Shown here in pieces: positions 59,961-64,000 of a stretch of DNA of 64,000 bases. The translations under genes were made by a program, and so were the position numbers. The notes under the pieces were generated by a model, which worked only from the letters and a program-made list of their open reading frames with translations, was not told the origin of the DNA and ran no database searches. The stretch is from Chryseobacterium tagetis (lineage in GTDB: Bacteria > Bacteroidota > Bacteroidia > Flavobacteriales > Weeksellaceae), in NCBI RefSeq assembly GCF_016735585.2, contig NZ_JAERSE020000002.1:496001-560000 (forward strand). The letters are read 5' to 3'. Position 1 is the first letter of the stretch. Every line of letters starts with the position of its first letter.

Positions 59961-60530
59961 ATGAAAAAACTAATTTTACTAGCAGCAGTTTTTGTATCTT
60001 TTTGTTTATCTGCACAATCATACCCTCCTGTTTATATACAAAACTATACACCCAATTATGTTGAGTTTACCGTTTATAAAGCTAATTTAGGAAATCCGGG
60101 AGGAGGATGCAGCCCCAATCTGGAATCAAGAGATGCCACCAATAATTTATTAAGACTCGGATTTACTAATAATCCGTCAGTATCAACGGATGCCAATTAT
60201 GATGGGAATGTCAACTATACTTTTGCAATTAATCCTGCCGTTCCTACCACTCCTCAAATTGGAAGATGGATTCTAAATTCGAATTTTGCAGCTCCATTTA
60301 CAGCTTCTGCAGGACCTCTTACTACCTTTAGTATGGCCACTACTTGGGCTGGAATTAAATTCGGAATACAGGATCAGTCAGGAGTTAATACAGGAGGATA
60401 TTATTTTATGGGGCAATATTGCGGAAGTTCAACCGTAGTTTCAGATTTAACAGGAAATGTAGTTCCTTCAAATATGTCTGGTGGTGCATTTTTTACCGCA
60501 GGCGGCGCAACATGGATTGTGGTCTATTAA
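59961..60530 (+). CDS. secreted protein of duplicated unit, copy 2
   Basis: From the ATG at 59961 the protein is 189 residues. Signal peptide about 1-19 (ends LSAQS). It has YIQNYTPNYVEF, CSPNLES, WAGIKFGIQDQSGVNTGGYY and a final GGATWIVVY, the same landmarks as copy 1, but the region between them is largely unlike. Function unknown. Confidence 0.75.
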   Translation: MKKLILLAAVFVSFCLSAQSYPPVYIQNYTPNYVEFTVYKANLGNPGGGCSPNLESRDATNNLLRLGFTNNPSVSTDANYDGNVNYTFAINPAVPTTPQIGRWILNSNFAAPFTASAGPLTTFSMATTWAGIKFGIQDQSGVNTGGYYFMGQYCGSSTVVSDLTGNVVPSNMSGGAFFTAGGATWIVVY

Positions 60531-60553
60531 CCTCAACACAAATGCAATTAAAT

Positions 60554-60584
60554 AAATATCCCGAAATCTGCTTTCGGGATATTT
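60554..60584. terminator. bidirectional terminator between convergent genes
   Basis: Thirteen-base arms AAATATCCCGAAA and TTTCGGGATATTT enclose a 5-base loop, 24 bases after the last secreted gene. Confidence 0.85.
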
Positions 60585-60620
60585 TATGATATATGATTAA
60601 AATTAATCTTTCAGCTGTAT

Positions 60621-61148
60621 TTAAAGCCCAACTACAAAACCTATATTCGGAATTAAGCCGCTTGAGAAAATACTAGAATTTTCTTTCCAAAGCACATTAT
60701 ACATCAAACCAATCTGCATAAAGGAATTATTGCCTATTCTTTGCATATAGCCTCCACCAAGATATAATGCATCCTCTTCCTCATTCATTTTATAATCGTA
60801 ATATTTATCTTTATAATTGATAAAATAATGCTGATAATTAGCACTTAAATAAAAAGTTCGAGCAATATAATAATTCAAAAACGGACCAACACCCAACATG
60901 GTTGAACGATAATAATCTGATGTCTGCCACGAAATACTTCCCACGACTCCCGCTTCCAAATCATTGGTCAATCTGTATCCTACTCTCGGAGAGGCCTGAA
61001 GATAAAAAGCACTCTGACTTCCAAAACCTACACCAATCCCTCCGCCAAATGTCCATCTGTTCTCATTTCCGGAAGAAGTACCTACAGCAACCTGAGAACA
61101 TGCAGCACCTGAAATTGCAAGAAATAAAGGAATAATAAACTTTTTCAT
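60621..61148 (-). CDS. outer membrane beta-barrel protein
   Basis: The 175-residue protein has a signal peptide (about 1-18). The mature part has about eight amphipathic strands with alternating residues (RWTFGGGIGVGFGSQSAFYL, AGVVGSISWQTSDYY, TFYLSANYQHYF) and ends with GLIPNIGFVVGL. The layout is that of a small OmpA/OmpX-like barrel. No charged plug and no known ligand. Confidence 0.78.
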   Translation of the reverse strand: MKKFIIPLFLAISGAACSQVAVGTSSGNENRWTFGGGIGVGFGSQSAFYLQASPRVGYRLTNDLEAGVVGSISWQTSDYYRSTMLGVGPFLNYYIARTFYLSANYQHYFINYKDKYYDYKMNEEEDALYLGGGYMQRIGNNSFMQIGLMYNVLWKENSSIFSSGLIPNIGFVVGL

Positions 61149-61206
61149 ATTAATATTGTTTTTGTCGATGTTTAAAATTATGGTTTTTTTACGAATTTTT
61201 TAGTTG

Positions 61207-61214
61207 TATTTTTG
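61207..61214 (+). promoter_or_regulatory. candidate -7 element (TATTTTTG) for mnmA
   Basis: TATTTTTG fits TAnnTTTG and lies 51 bases before the ATG at 61265. No -33 TTG at the usual distance. Confidence 0.4.
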
Positions 61215-61264
61215 CGGCGTCAAACTAAGAACTCCCGTTAAGAGTTTCGTAAAATTGAAATACA

Positions 61265-62452
61265 ATGAAAGTAGTAGTAGGCCTTTCCGGAGGCGTAGAC
61301 TCAAGTGTGACAGCATATCTGCTGCAACAGCAAGGTCATGAAGTAGTGGCTTTGTTTATGAGAAACTGGAATGATGCTTCGGTAACGTTGGAAGACGAAT
61401 GTCCGTGGATTGAAGACAGTAATGATGCCTTAATGGTCGCTCAAAAGCTTGGAATTCCTTTTCAGGTGATCGATATGAGCGAGCTTTACAAGGAAAGAAT
61501 CGTTGATTATATGTTCGATGAATATCAGAAAGGAAGAACTCCGAATCCTGATGTTTTGTGCAACAGAGAGGTAAAATTTGATGTTTTTATGAAAACAGCA
61601 ATGTCTTTGGGCGCAGATAAAGTAGCAACCGGACATTATGCAAGAGTAGATTCAACAATTGACGAAAACGGTAAGGAGATTTTCCATCTTTTGGCTGGAA
61701 AAGACAATAATAAAGATCAGTCTTACTTCTTATGCCAATTGAGCCAGGATCAATTATCCAAAGCGTTGTTTCCGATCGGAGAGCTTACCAAACCTCAGGT
61801 AAGAGAAATCGCTAAGGAAATCGGATTGGTAACAGCAGATAAAAAAGATTCTCAGGGATTGTGTTTTATCGGAAAAGTGAGTTTACCTCAGTTTTTACAA
61901 CAGCAATTGGTTCCGAAAGAAGGTGAAATTGTTGAAATTTTCAAAGATTCTCCTCTTTTTGCTCAGGAAGCTCCTGCTTTTTCTTCAAAACAGGAAGAAC
62001 TTGAATATTTAAGTCAAAAAATCAATTATAAAAAAGCTGACGGAAAAGTGATCGGAAAGCATCAAGGGGCTCAATTTTTCACGATCGGACAAAGTAAGGG
62101 ATTAGGAATCGGCGGACATAAAGAAAGCTGTTTTATCCTCTCTAGAGATATGGAAAACAATATTATTTTCGTTGGAGAAGGTCACAGTTTCCCTGGTTTG
62201 CATAAAAAAGCACTGAAAGTTGATCATACTGAATTGCATTGGGTTCGTGAAGATTTAAAACTAAAAAATGGCGAATCCATGGAAGTAATGGCAAGATTCC
62301 GATACAGACAGTCTCTGCAAAAAGCCACTTTATATCAGTTTGAAGATGCTCTCTATGTGGAATTTGAAGAACCACAGTCTGCCATAGCAGAAGGACAGTT
62401 CGCTGCATGGTACGATGGAGAAGAACTTTTAGGAAGCGGAGTTATTTCATAA
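61265..62452 (+). CDS. mnmA: tRNA-specific 2-thiouridylase MnmA
   Basis: The 395-residue protein starts with the PP-loop [18 protein letters not shown]. It has the catalytic pair in [12 protein letters not shown] (first Cys) and [10 protein letters not shown] (second Cys), and the C-terminal beta-barrels from about 260. It thiolates U34 of Lys, Glu and Gln tRNAs using sulfur passed from a cysteine desulfurase. Length is as expected. Confidence 0.95.
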   Translation: MKVVVGLSGGVDSSVTAYLLQQQGHEVVALFMRNWNDASVTLEDECPWIEDSNDALMVAQKLGIPFQVIDMSELYKERIVDYMFDEYQKGRTPNPDVLCNREVKFDVFMKTAMSLGADKVATGHYARVDSTIDENGKEIFHLLAGKDNNKDQSYFLCQLSQDQLSKALFPIGELTKPQVREIAKEIGLVTADKKDSQGLCFIGKVSLPQFLQQQLVPKEGEIVEIFKDSPLFAQEAPAFSSKQEELEYLSQKINYKKADGKVIGKHQGAQFFTIGQSKGLGIGGHKESCFILSRDMENNIIFVGEGHSFPGLHKKALKVDHTELHWVREDLKLKNGESMEVMARFRYRQSLQKATLYQFEDALYVEFEEPQSAIAEGQFAAWYDGEELLGSGVIS

Positions 62453-62502
62453 AAAAAGAATATTTTTCATTCATCTATAAAATTTTATCATTCATCTATA
62501 AA

Positions 62503-62528
62503 AAAGGCTTATACTTCTATAAGCCTTT
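62503..62528 (+). terminator. terminator of mnmA
   Basis: Arms AAAGGCTTATA and TATAAGCCTTT with a 4-base loop. In front of it the sequence ATTCATCTATAAAA occurs twice. Confidence 0.8.
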
Positions 62529-62607
62529 ATTTGTGCCTATTTCAGGCATATCTATTGTTTATTCTTAAGTAAGAAAAACAGAATATTAATTTTAAAATTT
62601 GATTATT

Positions 62608-62910
62608 ATGAAAAAGTTAGTTTTAGTAGCAGGATTGTTTATAGCATTCACTACAAACGCACAACAGAGAAATGAAGGTTTCAGAGATACTAAAGTAGAA
62701 TATCATCAAAACCAGAAAGATTTCGGAGGATTAAGATTGTCTCCTCATCAGAAAAAAGAAGTCTACGCTCTGTCAAAACAAAGACTTACAGCAAGAGAAT
62801 ATGATTTAAAACTGAGAAGAATTCTTTCTAAAGAACAGTATGCACAGTATCAGAGAGGTGATTTTCACAAAGACAGAAATATCGCAATGACAAAACCTTT
62901 CAGAAGATAA
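62608..62910 (+). CDS. small secreted basic protein
   Basis: From the ATG at 62608 the protein is 100 residues. Signal peptide about 1-18 (ends TNAQQ), then a basic helical part with LSPHQKKEVYALSKQRLTAR and ILSKEQYAQYQRGD. The second part has the general look of Spy/CpxP-like helices (LT...Q and L-x-x-EQ-x-x), but I cannot assign it. Ends in a terminator. Confidence 0.65.
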   Translation: MKKLVLVAGLFIAFTTNAQQRNEGFRDTKVEYHQNQKDFGGLRLSPHQKKEVYALSKQRLTAREYDLKLRRILSKEQYAQYQRGDFHKDRNIAMTKPFRR

Positions 62911-62930
62911 AAAGTTAACTAAATAATAAG

Positions 62931-62955
62931 CCCGGAACAAGATGTTTCGGGTTTT
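62931..62955 (+). terminator. terminator after the small secreted protein gene
   Basis: CCCGGAAC and GTTTCGGG pair with one G-U, then TTTTTCTTTT. Confidence 0.75.
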
Positions 62956-63069
62956 TCTTTTTGAAATAATTTTTAAATTTCAAGGATAAAAGATAGCAAT
63001 GAAAAGTCGAAGAATCCAGAATATAAGTTCCATGGGTTGCATTTTATAAGTAACAAGTATTAGTTTTAA

Positions 63070-63225
63070 TCAGTAGATATTGACCTGTTTGAAATAATTC
63101 AGAAAGCAGACAGAAAAAACCTCATATCCGATTCCATAAGCTTTCCTATTGACAGCGATGAAATCCCGAAATCAATTATAAAACAGCTTGAAGATACAGA
63201 AGCTAACCGAATAGATTACAAATAG
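63070..63225 (+). pseudogene. gene fragment without a start
   Basis: An open frame of about 51 codons reads coding-like (DIDLFEIIQKADRKNLISDS, later EIPKSIIKQLEDTEANRIDY) and ends at TAG, but it follows a stop with no start codon. It may be the 3' end of a lost gene. The rest of the 340-base gap (62911-63250) holds only the terminator. Confidence 0.35.
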
Positions 63226-63250
63226 TTATTTACACGCTATTCATTCTTTA

Positions 63251-63994
63251 TCAGCTTACCAGCCAATCTTTAAAGTCTTTTACACGATCGCGGCTGACTG
63301 TAATTTCTTCCTGTGGCTGAAATTCCAGTTCTACTTTGTAATTCGGAGAGGTATGAATATTTTTAATGTAATCGGAATTGATAATAAACTGTCGATTTAC
63401 CCGAAAGAATTTTTTCTCATCAAGAGTATCTTCCAGTTCATCCAACGTAAAATCTGACGGGAAAGACCGCTCCTGAGTCTGGAGATAAACGATTTTATTT
63501 TCACTGAAAAAACAGCTTATTTCGTGGGTCTGAACAATTTTCAGGTTGTATCCTATTTTCACTAAAATCCTGGAAAGCGTTGTCTTTTCTTTTTTTATTA
63601 ACTGCTTAATTTCTTGCGAATTGACAGAGTTATCTGAAGGAATAAATGATTTATATTTCTCAATTGCTCCGGCAAGATCTTCATCAAGAATAGGCTTCAG
63701 AAGATAATCAATGCTGTTTAATTTGAACGCTTTTAAGGTATACTGATCAAAAGCCGTGGTATAAATAATAAAGCCTTTTGTAGGAACTTTCTCAAAAATA
63801 TCAAACGATAAACCGTCTCCTAAAACAATATCTGAAAATATCAGCTGCGGATGTTCATTTTCTGAAAACCACTGTACTCCTTCTTCTACGGATTCTATTT
63901 TCCCAACCAATTCTATTTCAGGAAATTCATTAAGCATTCTTTCCAATTTCCTTGAAGCCGGTTTTTCGTCTTCGATAATGACTGTTTTGATCAT
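63251..63994 (-). CDS. LytTR-family response regulator
   Basis: The 247-residue protein has an N-terminal receiver (VIIEDEKPASRKLERML, then phospho-acceptor in LIFSDIVLGDG, then IIYTTAFDQYTLKAF and the Lys in YLLKPI) and a C-terminal LytTR DNA-binding domain from about 145 with FFRVNRQFIINSDYIKNI. It controls genes in answer to a sensor kinase, which is expected just beyond the right edge of the window. Confidence 0.93.
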   Translation of the reverse strand: MIKTVIIEDEKPASRKLERMLNEFPEIELVGKIESVEEGVQWFSENEHPQLIFSDIVLGDGLSFDIFEKVPTKGFIIYTTAFDQYTLKAFKLNSIDYLLKPILDEDLAGAIEKYKSFIPSDNSVNSQEIKQLIKKEKTTLSRILVKIGYNLKIVQTHEISCFFSENKIVYLQTQERSFPSDFTLDELEDTLDEKKFFRVNRQFIINSDYIKNIHTSPNYKVELEFQPQEEITVSRDRVKDFKDWLVS

Positions 63995-64000
63995 TGAGTT

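Noticed and set aside
1..64000. CRISPR array
   Set aside because: No series of equal repeats with equal spacers is present. The GGTGTCC repeats at 35935-36080 are too short and unevenly spaced.

Overview
The window looks like the chromosome of a flavobacterium of the Weeksellaceae, most like Chryseobacterium. The signs are AT-rich DNA with almost no Shine-Dalgarno sites, Bacteroidota-type promoters (TTTG, about 19 bases, TAnnTTTG), a type IX secretion sorting domain, an ExbB-ExbD-TonB operon, and many families typical of the group (YARHG, DUF2306, DUF885, SpmA-SpmB fusion, BaiN-like flavoprotein). The species call is inference; no database was searched.

Bases 1-35600 and 49640-64000 are ordinary core genome. 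They hold mutS, trmH, nadK, class II fba, accD, a tonB operon, nth, bcp, manC, a SprT-like gene, a tolC-family gene, folC, a glycosyltransferase cluster with sufE, clpC, mnmA and a LytTR response regulator. Between them lie small lipoproteins, secreted proteins and membrane proteins. Two core enzymes have lost metal-binding cysteines: endonuclease III lacks its iron-sulfur cluster ligands and AccD lacks its zinc-ribbon cysteines. A two-gene unit (lipoprotein plus secreted protein) is tandemly duplicated at 58534-60530.

Two tandem tRNA-Val(TAC) genes at 35617-35799 mark the left edge of an integrated element of about 13.8 kb. Its left attachment site is the 3' end of the second tRNA (35780-35811). 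The right one, 31 of 32 bases identical, is at 49606-49637 and is followed by what looks like the original tRNA terminator. The element carries a tyrosine recombinase with five GGTGTCC repeats in front of it, an SF2 helicase, a RecA-fold ATPase, a RadC-like JAMM protein, two XRE regulators, an ImmA/IrrE-type metallopeptidase, and small secreted or unknown genes. I see no relaxase, conjugation, capsid or terminase gene, so it looks like an integrative island that may depend on a helper.

The most interesting cargo is at 43012-45721, a compact operon for a bacterial ubiquitin-like conjugation pathway. It encodes two tandem ubiquitin-like domains fused to an E2-like domain, a JAMM peptidase fused to an E1/ThiF-type adenylating domain, and a DUF6527 protein with a Cys/His cluster. 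The JAMM motif is intact, but I find no cysteine at the expected catalytic position of either the E1 or the E2, so this appears to be a non-thioester version of the pathway. It is transcribed divergently from an XRE repressor plus ImmA/IrrE protease pair, with a promoter recognisable in each direction. That layout resembles the CapH-CapP control of CBASS defence operons and points to an inducible, probably anti-phage, system.
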